From Cognatishimia activa (lineage in GTDB: Bacteria; Pseudomonadota; Alphaproteobacteria; Rhodobacterales; Rhodobacteraceae): a DNA stretch of 64,000 bases. Made by a program: the position numbers and the translations under genes. The notes beneath the pieces are model-generated. The model was not told where the DNA came from and did no database searches. It was given only the letters and a program-made list of their open reading frames with translations. Where the stretch lies: positions 382,385-446,384 of the forward strand of contig NZ_CYTO01000009.1 in the NCBI RefSeq assembly GCF_001458335.1, written 5' to 3'. Positions 44,243-53,040 of this stretch are shown here, in pieces (the stretch's first letter is position 1; each line of letters begins with the position of its first letter).

Positions 44243-46054
44243 ATGATGCTCACTCAAGTGCCTCAAGGCATTAACCCTCTTTCCACTGAACAAGCGCAAC
44301 AGTTTGCGCAACTCGCCGGCTCTTTGTCGCCGATCCAACAGGCTTGGATCAGTGGCTATCTGGCTGCGACCGCGCAAAGCGGCGTCGTTGCGACGGCCCC
44401 AGCGGCTGCGCCGGTTGCCGCAGCTGCGCCGCTGACCGTTCTTTACGGCTCTCAGACCGGTAACGCGAAACATATCGCGGCGGATTATGCAGAGGCGGCG
44501 AAAGCGCGCGGCATGGACGTGAAACTGGTTGATATGGCTGATTTCAAACCAGCCAAGCTGAAGGACGAAAAGTTCCTGACGATCATCGTGTCCACCTACG
44601 GTGAAGGTGAGCCACCAGAGCCTGCGGAGAAACTGCATGCGTTTTTGGCGTCCAAAAAGGCACCAAAACTGGATGGTGTTCAGGTTGCCGTTCTGGGCAT
44701 TGGCGACAGCAGCTACGAGTTCTTCTGCCAGACTGCGGTTGACTTTGAAGACCGCCTCAGCGCGCTGGGTGCGAAAGTTGTGCATGAACGCGCGATGTTT
44801 GACGTGGATTATGACGATCACACCGAGGGCTGGATCAACGGTGCGCTGGATGTGTTTGAACCAGAGCTGAAAGCCGCGGCGCCTGCTCCGGGTGGCAATG
44901 TCGTTCCAATGCCGGGTGTTGCTGCAGCTGCTTCGGTGTCTCAGTATTCCAAAAAGAACCCATTCGCGGCGGAAGTCAGCGTTGTTCAAAAGATCACTGG
45001 CCGTGACAGCACCAAAGATGTGCGCCACGTGGAGATCTCTTTGGATGGCTCAGATCTGACTTACCAAGCCGGTGATGCGCTGGGTGTATATTTCCATAAC
45101 GATGCGGCGGAAGTCGACGCGATCTTGGAAGTGCTTGGAGTTGACGGTGCGGCGGAAGCCAAGCTGGGCGATGTGACCAAATCCCTGCGCGATCTGTTGA
45201 TCGAAGATCTGGAGCTGACCCAAGCTTACCCAACATTTGCTGAGAAATACGGCAATGCGACCGGTGACGAGAAGCTGATCAAACTGGCAGAAGACAAGGT
45301 CCTGCTGCGTGACTACCTTGAGCCACGCCAGATCTTTGACATCCTGCGCGATCACCCGCACCAGATCGAACCACAAGCGCTGGTGGACTCCTTACGTAAG
45401 ATGCAGCCGCGTCTTTACTCTATCGCCTCCAGCCAGTCTGAAGTTGAAGACGAAGTACACCTGACGGTCGGTGTTGTGGAATGGGATGCGTTTGAGCGTG
45501 GCCACTTGGGCGGTGCGTCTGGCCATCTTGGCCGCCGCGCGGACGAAGGCGACAGCCTTCGCGTGTTCGTGGAAAGCAACAACAATTTCCGTCTGCCGCA
45601 AAACCCTGACACACCAACCATCATGGTTGGCCCTGGCACCGGCATTGCGCCATTCCGCGCTTTCTTGCAGGAACGCGAAGCGCAGGAAGCGGAAGGCAAG
45701 AACTGGCTGTTCTTTGGCAATCCACACTTCACGCAGGACTTCCTTTATCAGGTCGAGCTGCAGGGCTACCTGAAATCCGGTCTGCTGAGCAAACTGGACG
45801 TGGCCTTTAGCCGTGACCAAGCGGAGAAAGTCTATGTGCAGGACCGCATCCTTGAGAATGGTGAAGAGCTTTTCAAATGGCTCGAAGATGGCGCGCATTT
45901 CTACATCTGTGGCGATGCAAACCGCATGGCCAAAGACGTACACGCGGCGCTGCTTGAGGTTCTGAAAACCCATGGCGGTTTGAATGAAGAGAAGGCCGAA
46001 GAGTACTTGGCTAACCTCAAAGACCAGAAGCGTTACCAGCGCGACGTCTACTAA
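44243..46054 (+). CDS. cysJ: Assimilatory sulfite reductase flavoprotein subunit CysJ
   Basis: A 603-residue diflavin reductase: N-terminal flavodoxin domain (FMN site VLYGSQTGNAKHIAADYAEA near 67), FAD domain (RLYSIASSQSE) and NADPH domain (GPGTGIAPFRAFLQERE, ending KDQKRYQRDVY, a nearly invariant CysJ C-terminus). A short Ala/Pro-rich linker occurs near residue 50 and again near 210. It passes NADPH electrons to CysI. It starts 5 nt after cysH and is followed by a strong terminator. Confidence 0.95.
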   Translation: MMLTQVPQGINPLSTEQAQQFAQLAGSLSPIQQAWISGYLAATAQSGVVATAPAAAPVAAAAPLTVLYGSQTGNAKHIAADYAEAAKARGMDVKLVDMADFKPAKLKDEKFLTIIVSTYGEGEPPEPAEKLHAFLASKKAPKLDGVQVAVLGIGDSSYEFFCQTAVDFEDRLSALGAKVVHERAMFDVDYDDHTEGWINGALDVFEPELKAAAPAPGGNVVPMPGVAAAASVSQYSKKNPFAAEVSVVQKITGRDSTKDVRHVEISLDGSDLTYQAGDALGVYFHNDAAEVDAILEVLGVDGAAEAKLGDVTKSLRDLLIEDLELTQAYPTFAEKYGNATGDEKLIKLAEDKVLLRDYLEPRQIFDILRDHPHQIEPQALVDSLRKMQPRLYSIASSQSEVEDEVHLTVGVVEWDAFERGHLGGASGHLGRRADEGDSLRVFVESNNNFRLPQNPDTPTIMVGPGTGIAPFRAFLQEREAQEAEGKNWLFFGNPHFTQDFLYQVELQGYLKSGLLSKLDVAFSRDQAEKVYVQDRILENGEELFKWLEDGAHFYICGDANRMAKDVHAALLEVLKTHGGLNEEKAEEYLANLKDQKRYQRDVY

Positions 46055-46077
46055 GGCTCACGCAAAGGTTAATCAGA

Positions 46078-46111
46078 AAAGGCCGCTCTGAGGGTTCTCA
46101 GAGCGGCCTTT
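46078..46111. terminator. Strong bidirectional terminator after cysJ
   Basis: AAAGGCCGCTCTGAG (46078-46092) and CTCAGAGCGGCCTTT (46097-46111) form a perfect 15-bp stem with loop GGTT, followed by a T-rich run on the plus strand. It lies between the convergent cysJ and fdhD genes and can serve both. Confidence 0.92.
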
Positions 46112-46140
46112 CTTATTTTTGGTGTCTTCCGCAGGGGCCG

Positions 46141-46932
46141 CTAGCAGAAGACTTCGTAATCTTCACCACGGCAGAAGCCGATCACTCCAAGACCACAGGC
46201 ACGCGCGGTTTCAATCGCAAGGCTGGTCGGGCCAGAAGCCGCAATCAACAGCGGGCTACCAAGCACAGCGCATTTCTGAACGAGTTCCAATGAAATACGG
46301 GACGTAACCACGACGGCACCCTTCGATGTATCAACCCCATCTTGCACCAATGCCCCGACCAGTTTGTCGAGCGCATTGTGGCGACCCACATCTTCGCGCG
46401 CCAAGATGATCCCCTTGTCGGGTACAAAGAATGCTGCCGCATGGGTGGACCGCGTGCGTTCTTTCAGCGGTTGCCAGTCTGAGATTTCCGCCATTGCTTG
46501 GCTGATCTCGCTCGGTGTCAAATTCAAGCGGGCGGGGGTTTTTGGCAGTGACTTAGCAACCTGCTCAAGGCTTTCGATCCCGCAAAGCCCACATCCTACG
46601 GGGCCGGCCATGGCACGGCGGCGGGCGGCAATGGCTTCTGCGCGGTCCTCTGTCACCCAAAGTTGAGCCTCGAACCCTTTTTCGTGGCGGATCACCTCAA
46701 AGCTCTCGATCTCTTGGATCGAGGACACATAGCCTTCGGTCAGCGCGAACCCAAAAGCCAGATCACGAATATCGCTGGGTGTGCCCATCATGACGGCGGC
46801 GGAAGAGCCATTGAATGCGATGGCAATAGGTTCTTCCACGATCACTTCGCGCATTTTGTCCGAGCCGTTCGCGGATTGCGCGTGCACGATTTGCGTTACG
46901 CCGGTGCTGTCGTGATTGATCTGTGCGGTCAT
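46141..46932 (-). CDS. fdhD: Formate dehydrogenase sulfurtransferase FdhD
   Basis: A 263-residue accessory protein that transfers sulfur to the molybdenum cofactor of formate-dehydrogenase-type enzymes. The loop GPVGCGLCGIESLEQ carries the C-x-x-C needed for sulfur transfer; DVGRHNALDKLVG and VVVTSRISLELVQKCAVLGSP are family hallmarks. It is the last gene of a three-gene operon with the molybdoenzyme and a 108-residue protein, overlapping the latter by 4 nt. Confidence 0.95.
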   Translation of the reverse strand: MTAQINHDSTGVTQIVHAQSANGSDKMREVIVEEPIAIAFNGSSAAVMMGTPSDIRDLAFGFALTEGYVSSIQEIESFEVIRHEKGFEAQLWVTEDRAEAIAARRRAMAGPVGCGLCGIESLEQVAKSLPKTPARLNLTPSEISQAMAEISDWQPLKERTRSTHAAAFFVPDKGIILAREDVGRHNALDKLVGALVQDGVDTSKGAVVVTSRISLELVQKCAVLGSPLLIAASGPTSLAIETARACGLGVIGFCRGEDYEVFC

Positions 46933-47255
46933 GACGCCATCTCCAATGGATCAGCTTTGGTGAAATGCGCGCCCTGCGCCGTCAGCGCAAAGAACCGCCG
47001 CCCGGATTTCTCGCCGCGATCCTCCACCGTGATCAACCCAAGCTCCTCATCCAAATGCGTGCATTCCCGGATCACCAAGGCATGGGCTGCCTCAAAGAGG
47101 CGGGCGGAGCTGCGCGTATCCTTTTCCACTCCCAAAGCCGATGCACACAGGATCAGCGGGCCGAGTTCCGTGAGGAAGTCGAGCTCGTGCTGCATGACCT
47201 GATCGAGCAGATCAAGAAGCGCATCCTGTTGGTCTTGGGTGGCGGCGTTGCTCAT
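46929..47255 (-). CDS. 108-residue protein of unknown function between fdhF-like gene and fdhD
   Basis: A 108-residue, mostly helical, acidic protein. I do not recognise a named family. The C-terminal half (LVIRECTHLDEELGLITVEDRGEKSGRRFFALTAQG) could form a small winged-helix-like fold, and LTAQGAHF resembles a wing in MarR/PadR-like proteins. It overlaps both neighbours by 4 nt, so it is made together with the molybdoenzyme and FdhD. It could be a dedicated maturation factor or a small regulator. Confidence 0.82.
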   Translation of the reverse strand: MSNAATQDQQDALLDLLDQVMQHELDFLTELGPLILCASALGVEKDTRSSARLFEAAHALVIRECTHLDEELGLITVEDRGEKSGRRFFALTAQGAHFTKADPLEMAS

Positions 47256-49546
47256 GGGTTGGATTTCTCCAAGCGAACAAGCACGGACTTCGAAGTTGGC
47301 GTGAAGCTCAGGTCGCCCACGGTTTGGTGGGGCACCAGCGCGTTCATTTCAGGGTAGTAGCCGCCGATACATCCACGCGGAGTGTCGTATTCGACAACAC
47401 GGAAGCCTTTGCATTCGCGACGGTGACCGTCCTCGTAAGTGCCAATGATATCAACGATATCACCGCCCTTGAGATCCATCGCCTTCAGATCGCGCTTGTT
47501 CACAAAGACCACTTCGCGTTCGCCATAGATACCGCGATAGCGGTCATCCATGCCATAGACCGTGGTGTTGTATTGATCGTGAGAGCGGAAGGTTTGCAGC
47601 ACGAAATGCGCATCCTTGCCGTTGACGCTCTGCCATTCGGTCAGGGCGGGCAAGTCCGCGTCGCCGAAGTTGGCTTTGGCCGTCGGGGTGCGGAACTCAC
47701 GTTCGGACGCGGGGTTGCGCAGCCAGAAACCACGGGGTTCTCGGACCTGTTTGTTGAAATCCCCAAAGATCGGCAGAACACGGGCAATCATCTCGCGGAT
47801 TTTGTCGTGGTCTTGGCCCAGCGTATCCCAGTCGACCCGTTCGCTGCCGACGGTGGCTTTGGCGATGCCTGCAATGATACGCACCTCAGACAGCAGCGAC
47901 TTAGAGGCAGGCAGGTTAATGCCCGATGACCCATGCACCATCGACATGGAGTCTTCGACGGTGACCATCTGGCGGGTGCCTTCAAGGTTTTTGTCGATCT
48001 CGGTCCGACCCAAGCAGGGCAACACATAAGACTGTTTGCCGGGCATCAGGTGGCCGTGGTTGAGTTTGGTGGCAATGTTCACTGTCAGGTCCAGCTTGCC
48101 CATGGCCTCGGCCACCAAGTGGCTATCTGGCACCGCACGGGCAAAGTTGCCGCCCAATGCAATAAAGGCTTTTGCGGTGCCATCCAGCATCGCGCCAATG
48201 GCTTGGATCACGTTATGGCCACGCTCGCGGGGCAGGGAGACGCCCAGTTCTGCTTCCATCGCATCAATGAATGCGGCTGGGGCCTTTTCATTGATCCCAA
48301 CAGTCCGGTCGCCTTGCACGTTGGAGTGGCCGCGCACGGGGCAAAGGCCGGTGCCTTTGCGGCCAACATTGCCTTTGAGGAACATGAAAGACGCGATCTC
48401 GCGGATCGTATCGACAGAGTGCACGTGCTGAGTGATACCCATTGCCCAAGCGACAATCACGCGGTCAGCGTCGATATACATCTGCGCCGCGGTTTCGATG
48501 TCTTCGCGGGTGAGACCGGATTGATCAAGGATCTGATCCCAAGAGGTCGCGCGGACCAAATCACACCAAGCATCAAATCCGTGGGTGTGTTCCGCAATGA
48601 AAGCATGATCCAGGACCGCTGGTTTGCCTTCCGCTTGCGCTTTGTCTTCTGCTTCAAGCACCACTTTGGACATTCCACGGAAGATCGCCATATCGCCGCC
48701 CAGACGCGGGCTGATGTAGTGTGTTGAAGTCGGCGCCGACGTGCCGCGGATCATTTCGATTTTGTTTTGCGGGTCAGCAAAACGGGTCAGACCCTTTTCT
48801 TTGAGAGGATTGATCGCAACCACTTTCGCGCCACGCTCCACAACCTCACGCAGGCTTGCGAGCATACGCGGGTGGTTCGTGCCGGGGTTTTGGCCAACGC
48901 AATAGACCAGATCAGTCTCGTCAAAGTCTTCCAGAAGGATTGTGCCTTTGCCAATGCCGATGGCTTGGGTTAGGGCAACGCCGCTGGCCTCGTGGCACAT
49001 GTTGGAGCAATCGGGAAAGTTGTTGGTTCCGAACAGGCGCACAAAAGTTTGGTAAAGGAACGCGGCTTCGTTGCTCGCGCGGCCAGAGGTATAAAACTCT
49101 GCCTGATTTGGGTCTTCAATCGCATTCAAAGCCGCGCCGATACCCGCAAAAGCGTCTTCCCATGAAACCGCTTCATAGTGGTCGGTCTCTGGATTGTAGC
49201 GCATTGGATTTGTCAGGCGGCCTTGGTGTTCAAGGTCATGGTCGCTCCACGTGCGTAGCTCTTGAACGGAATGCGCCGCAAAAAACTCTGGTGTCACGCG
49301 GTTTTTCGTGGCTTCCCAAGTGACGGCCTTTACACCGTTTTCGCAGAACTCAAAGGATGAACCGTGTTCAGGATCGCCCCATGCGCAACCGGGGCAGTCA
49401 AACCCATCCGCTTGGTTCAAGCTCAGTAGCGTCTTCGCGCCGCTCACCGGTTTGCCGCTGTTCTTGAGTTGACGCGCAACGCTTTTCAGCGCGCCCCAGC
49501 CGCCCGCCGCCTTAGAAGGCTTGCGCTCACAGTTATCTTTCGCCAC
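47252..49546 (-). CDS. FdhF/YdeP-family molybdopterin oxidoreductase
   Basis: A 764-residue bis-MGD enzyme of the DMSO reductase superfamily. The N-terminal cysteines FDCPGCAWGDPEH...FCENG are placed as in YdeP-like proteins. The active-site region is DCSNMCHEASGVALTQAIG, where Cys takes the molybdenum-ligand position. GIGKGTILLEDFDETDLVYCVGQNPGTNHPRM and KGNVGRKGTGLCPVRGHSNVQGDRT are also typical. No NAD or quinone subunit is encoded nearby, so the electron partner is unknown. Related proteins are linked to acid resistance or formate oxidation. No signal peptide is seen, so it is cytoplasmic. Confidence 0.9.
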   Translation of the reverse strand: MAKDNCERKPSKAAGGWGALKSVARQLKNSGKPVSGAKTLLSLNQADGFDCPGCAWGDPEHGSSFEFCENGVKAVTWEATKNRVTPEFFAAHSVQELRTWSDHDLEHQGRLTNPMRYNPETDHYEAVSWEDAFAGIGAALNAIEDPNQAEFYTSGRASNEAAFLYQTFVRLFGTNNFPDCSNMCHEASGVALTQAIGIGKGTILLEDFDETDLVYCVGQNPGTNHPRMLASLREVVERGAKVVAINPLKEKGLTRFADPQNKIEMIRGTSAPTSTHYISPRLGGDMAIFRGMSKVVLEAEDKAQAEGKPAVLDHAFIAEHTHGFDAWCDLVRATSWDQILDQSGLTREDIETAAQMYIDADRVIVAWAMGITQHVHSVDTIREIASFMFLKGNVGRKGTGLCPVRGHSNVQGDRTVGINEKAPAAFIDAMEAELGVSLPRERGHNVIQAIGAMLDGTAKAFIALGGNFARAVPDSHLVAEAMGKLDLTVNIATKLNHGHLMPGKQSYVLPCLGRTEIDKNLEGTRQMVTVEDSMSMVHGSSGINLPASKSLLSEVRIIAGIAKATVGSERVDWDTLGQDHDKIREMIARVLPIFGDFNKQVREPRGFWLRNPASEREFRTPTAKANFGDADLPALTEWQSVNGKDAHFVLQTFRSHDQYNTTVYGMDDRYRGIYGEREVVFVNKRDLKAMDLKGGDIVDIIGTYEDGHRRECKGFRVVEYDTPRGCIGGYYPEMNALVPHQTVGDLSFTPTSKSVLVRLEKSNP

Positions 49547-49833
49547 CGCACTTTATCCTGTCGCCTAAGCAGAAATGCTTCAGTTGTTAGGGGTTTGGGT
49601 AAGGTCTGAGCCGCCAAAATATGACGAACCAGACATACCTAAGTCTCGAGGACCCGACTGTCCTCTTTCGTGGAAACTAGACAAACGACTCGGCTAAACA
49701 ATGCTCTAAAGCGTCATTTCTTTGCGTAAATCCGCTATCGTTGATCGCATCGAGGGTGAAAGTTTCCGATTGTCAGACGCAAGATCGTCTTTGGAAAACT
49801 GTTTCGCTGTTTCGGTGTTTGCCCGACGGGCTA
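49547..49833. other. 287-bp intergenic region upstream of the molybdoenzyme operon
   Basis: It contains a small hairpin GAGGAC/GTCCTC at 49648-49665 and otherwise no recognisable RNA gene or operator. It must hold the promoter of the fdhF-like operon and the 3' end of the B12-type transporter operon. Confidence 0.4.
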
Positions 49834-50883
49834 TTACGACCGTGCGCGTAGGAGCCAAAGGAAGAAACAACCACCGATCAAACCAGTGACGATCCCAATC
49901 GGCAGATCCTCTGGCGCAACGACCTTGCGGGCAATGACGTCAGCCCACAGGACAAACAGCCCGCCAAACAAACCAGACACAGGCAGCACCCGGCGATAAT
50001 CGCCGCCCACAAACCGGCGGGCGATGTGAGGCACCATAAGACCGACAAAGCCGATCATGCCTGAGAAAGCGACCATGACTCCGGTGATCAGAGCGGAAAT
50101 GACGAAGACTGTCAGGCGGAACCGCTTGACCGAAATGCCGAGCGTGGTGGCGGTTTCATCGCCGATCGTCATGGCGTTCAGATAAGGCGCGTTTAGCACT
50201 GCCCAAACAGCGCATGGCAGAAGGATAATCAGCGGGTAGATCAGATGGCTCCATTGCGCGAGCCCCAAGCCACCAAGCATCCAGAACACAACGGTATGGG
50301 TGGCTTTCGGGTCTCCGAGGAAAATCAGCACATTGGCGAGTGCCATTACGATAAATGAGATGGCGACACCGGTCAGAACCAATCGGTCCGCGCTGCTGGA
50401 TTGGGTGAATCGCGTAACGCCTAGGACCAACAGCGTTGCGGCGAGTGAGCCAAGAAAGGCCATCAAAGGCACGGTCAGAAGGCCAAGAAACAAGCCAGTG
50501 TGCAGCAGCGCCAAAATCGCCCCGAATGCACCGCCGGATGAAATTCCCAAAAGATGGGGGTCAGCAAGCGGGTTGCGCGTAACGGCCTGCAACATAGCGC
50601 CAACAAGCGCCAAACCGCTGCCCACCATGATAGCGAGCAAAATACGCGGGAAACGGATGTCCCAGACAATGGCCTCGCGGCCTTTGGACCACGTGGTCTC
50701 GACAGTTTCAGGGCTGATCTTGTTGATCACCACACCCCAGACTGTGTCGACGGGGATCGAAATGGCTCCGGTCCCCACCGAAATGGTGATCGAGGCCAAA
50801 AACAATGCCCCCCAAAGCAGAACCTGCATCGCCATAGGGCGATTGGTTTTGCGCGAGGGTGTTTTTTTGGCCTCGGTCGTCAT
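49834..50883 (-). CDS. FecCD/BtuC-family ABC permease, probable cobalamin or corrinoid uptake
   Basis: A 349-residue inner-membrane permease with about ten hydrophobic segments. RFPRILLAIMVGSGLALVGAMLQAVTRNPLADPHLLGISSGGAFGA is the family signature, and MIGFVGLMVPHIARRFVGGDYRRVLPVS is the ATPase-coupling region. FecCD/BtuC permeases import siderophores, haem or B12; the cobalamin riboswitch at the head of this operon favours a corrinoid or cobalt complex. It starts 2 nt after the binding-protein gene. Confidence 0.9.
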   Translation of the reverse strand: MTTEAKKTPSRKTNRPMAMQVLLWGALFLASITISVGTGAISIPVDTVWGVVINKISPETVETTWSKGREAIVWDIRFPRILLAIMVGSGLALVGAMLQAVTRNPLADPHLLGISSGGAFGAILALLHTGLFLGLLTVPLMAFLGSLAATLLVLGVTRFTQSSSADRLVLTGVAISFIVMALANVLIFLGDPKATHTVVFWMLGGLGLAQWSHLIYPLIILLPCAVWAVLNAPYLNAMTIGDETATTLGISVKRFRLTVFVISALITGVMVAFSGMIGFVGLMVPHIARRFVGGDYRRVLPVSGLFGGLFVLWADVIARKVVAPEDLPIGIVTGLIGGCFFLWLLRARS

Positions 50884-50885
50884 TC

Positions 50886-51818
50886 TTACTTGCTCCAGAA
50901 CGCTTCAGACAGGGTTTTCACTGCCTTGATGTTGCGCGGACCTGGGGTCGCGTCAACATATTCCAGAGTGACGAAACGATCGTTCTTCACCGCGTCCAAT
51001 TCAGCAAAGGCTGGGTTGTTCATCATGAAGGCGCGCTTTTCTTCCGCAGTTACGTTGCCGTAGTTCACGATCACAACCACTTCAGGGTTCTTTTCAACAA
51101 CTGCTTCCCAGTTCACGGTGCCCCAGCTTTTCTCAAAGTCATCCATGACGTTGGTGCCGCCGGCCGCTTCGATCAGCGCGGTTGGCATTGCATAAAGGCC
51201 TGCGGTGAACGGCTTGTCTTCGCCGCTGTCATAAACGAACACGCGCAGTGGGTCGCCGGTTTCCAAAGTCTCTTGGAACGCCGCAAGCTCTGCTTTGTAG
51301 CCGTCGACCAGCGCTGCCGCTTTGTCTTCTACGTCAAAGATTTTGCCCAAGTTCAGCAGATCGTTGTACATGTCATCCAAGCTGGCTTTTGGCTTGTCGC
51401 CCACGTGGATGCAGCTTTCCGTCAGCTCGTATACGTCGATGCCGAATGGTGCGAGAGACTCCGGTGTGACTTCGCCGCCCACTTTCATGCCGTAGTTCCA
51501 GCCCGCGAAGAAGAAGTCCGCGTCCGCGCCGATCAGCACTTCTTTGCTTGGGTATTTTGCGGACAGTTCTGGCAGTTCTTCAACACCGGATCGCATGTCC
51601 TCATCCAGAGTTTTCCAGCCGGAAATGCCAGTGTAGCCGACCATTTTGTCCGCCAGACCCAGAACAAGCATCATCTCTGTGAGGTTCACATCGTTAGAGA
51701 TCGCAGCTGTTGGCACCTTATCAAAGGTCACATCGCGGTCACAGCTTTGTACGGTAACGTCCGCTGCGGCTGCACTTGCCAGGCCCATCAGGCCAAATGC
51801 GATGGGGAGGGATTTCAT
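50886..51818 (-). CDS. BtuF-like periplasmic binding protein
   Basis: A class III periplasmic binding protein of about 310 residues. The start is ATG 51818 (MKSLPIAFG) because AAGGACA lies about 7 nt upstream; an in-frame start at 51833 would precede that site. The signal peptide ends near SAAAADV. VTFDKVPTAAISNDVNLTEMMLVLGLADKMVGYTG and NPEVVVIVNYG match the Fe-siderophore/B12-binding family. Two cysteines (CDRD and ESCIHVG) may pair. Specificity for corrinoid is inferred from the riboswitch. Confidence 0.88.
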   Translation of the reverse strand: MKSLPIAFGLMGLASAAAADVTVQSCDRDVTFDKVPTAAISNDVNLTEMMLVLGLADKMVGYTGISGWKTLDEDMRSGVEELPELSAKYPSKEVLIGADADFFFAGWNYGMKVGGEVTPESLAPFGIDVYELTESCIHVGDKPKASLDDMYNDLLNLGKIFDVEDKAAALVDGYKAELAAFQETLETGDPLRVFVYDSGEDKPFTAGLYAMPTALIEAAGGTNVMDDFEKSWGTVNWEAVVEKNPEVVVIVNYGNVTAEEKRAFMMNNPAFAELDAVKNDRFVTLEYVDATPGPRNIKAVKTLSEAFWSK

Positions 51819-51829
51819 TGACTGTCCTT

Positions 51830-52636
51830 TCAATGAGAGAGTTGGAATGTAAATTGGTTTGTTTGGCTCAGGCTTAGCTGTTCCAATTGAGTCGAAACGT
51901 CAAAAACCGACGATACAAGGTCCGTTGACAACACTTGGTCCGGCGGACCAAAGCCCATGGCGTTGCCATCTTTCAGCACCAGCACATCGTCGCAGGCTTG
52001 CATGGTCATGTTCAGATCATGCAATGAAACGATGATGGTCAGGTCGAGATCCGAGATCAGATGCAGGATTTCCAGCTGATGACGGATGTCCAAATGGTTG
52101 GTGGGTTCATCCAGCACCAATACCTTTGGCAACTGGGTGAGGGCGCGCGCGACCATGACACGTTGGCGTTCGCCCCCTGAAAGGGTGCCGAACTCGCGAT
52201 GGGCCAGCGCACCCAGATGCATGCGTTCCATGACCTCGTCGATGATCATGTCATCGTCTTCGTTTGTGGTGCTAAAACCCAAACGATGAGGCAGGCGGCC
52301 CAAGGCGACTACGTCGCGCACGGTAAGTGCAAAATCCGTGGCCTGTTCTTGCAGAACCGCGGCAACCACACGGGCGACGGCACGCGGGGCCATCGACCAG
52401 ATGTTTTGCCCATCTACTTCGATCCGTCCCGTCGCCGGAACGTTAAAGCGATAAAGTAGGCGCAACAGAGTGGACTTGCCTGCTCCGTTCGGCCCAATGA
52501 GGCCAAGCACACGGCCAGCTTGCAAATGAAAGCTCAGAGGTTTGAGGATCAGCGGCTCTGAGGCACTTGGACCCCATGAGACGTTGTCGACCTTAACATC
52601 CGCGCTGCCGAGGTTCGCTCCGGACAGGCAGCTCAT
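51830..52636 (-). CDS. BtuD/FecE-like ABC ATPase
   Basis: A 268-residue ATPase. Walker A GLIGPNGAGKSTLLRLLYRF is near residue 46, the signature is LSGGERQRVMVARALTQLP, and Walker B is VLVLDEPTNHLDIRHQLE, all typical of FecE/BtuD proteins. Its ATG overlaps the stop of the DUF1636 gene by 4 nt. It should energise the permease at 49834-50883. Confidence 0.9.
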   Translation of the reverse strand: MSCLSGANLGSADVKVDNVSWGPSASEPLILKPLSFHLQAGRVLGLIGPNGAGKSTLLRLLYRFNVPATGRIEVDGQNIWSMAPRAVARVVAAVLQEQATDFALTVRDVVALGRLPHRLGFSTTNEDDDMIIDEVMERMHLGALAHREFGTLSGGERQRVMVARALTQLPKVLVLDEPTNHLDIRHQLEILHLISDLDLTIIVSLHDLNMTMQACDDVLVLKDGNAMGFGPPDQVLSTDLVSSVFDVSTQLEQLSLSQTNQFTFQLSH

Positions 52637-53040
52637 TGCACAAGTTCCGGCGTGGCTTCAAAGGCGATGATGGAGGCGGGGACCCGCGCCAACGTGGACT
52701 TGCGCAGCTTTCCCGGCCGGTCGACAGAGCTGCACCAGCCATCATTCAGGAACGCATAGGTTTTTGCGAAATTCACGAGGTCATCGATGTCTTGGTCTGG
52801 ATCAATGTCGCCAAAAAGATAGGTGGCTTTGCGCGAGCCAAAATAGGCCACGGTGCATGGGCGATTACAGCCCGCCATGCAGGCGGTTCCTGAGATTTCG
52901 AATTCTTCAGGGATTGCATCGCCCGCAGCGGCAATCGCATCGCGCAGTTTTAAGATTAGGTCATAGCCCGGCCGACAGCTTTGGTCTTTGTGACGGCAAG
53001 AGGTACAGACAGTAATTTGGTGAGTGCTTTTCCGGTTCAT
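52633..53040 (-). CDS. DUF1636 metal-binding protein, first full gene after the cobalamin riboswitch
   Basis: A 135-residue cytoplasmic protein with a thioredoxin-like ferredoxin appearance. Cysteines occur as CTSCRHKDQSC at the N-terminus and CMAGCNRPC in the middle, suitable for a metal or [2Fe-2S] site; WCSS follows later. DUF1636 proteins are recurrently found with cobalt and B12 genes. Its Shine-Dalgarno sequence (GGAGG, 53046-53050) is partly inside an 18-bp palindrome, and its ATG overlaps the stop of a 25-codon upstream ORF. Function unknown; a corrinoid- or cobalt-handling role is inferred. Confidence 0.85.
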   Translation of the reverse strand: MNRKSTHQITVCTSCRHKDQSCRPGYDLILKLRDAIAAAGDAIPEEFEISGTACMAGCNRPCTVAYFGSRKATYLFGDIDPDQDIDDLVNFAKTYAFLNDGWCSSVDRPGKLRKSTLARVPASIIAFEATPELVQ

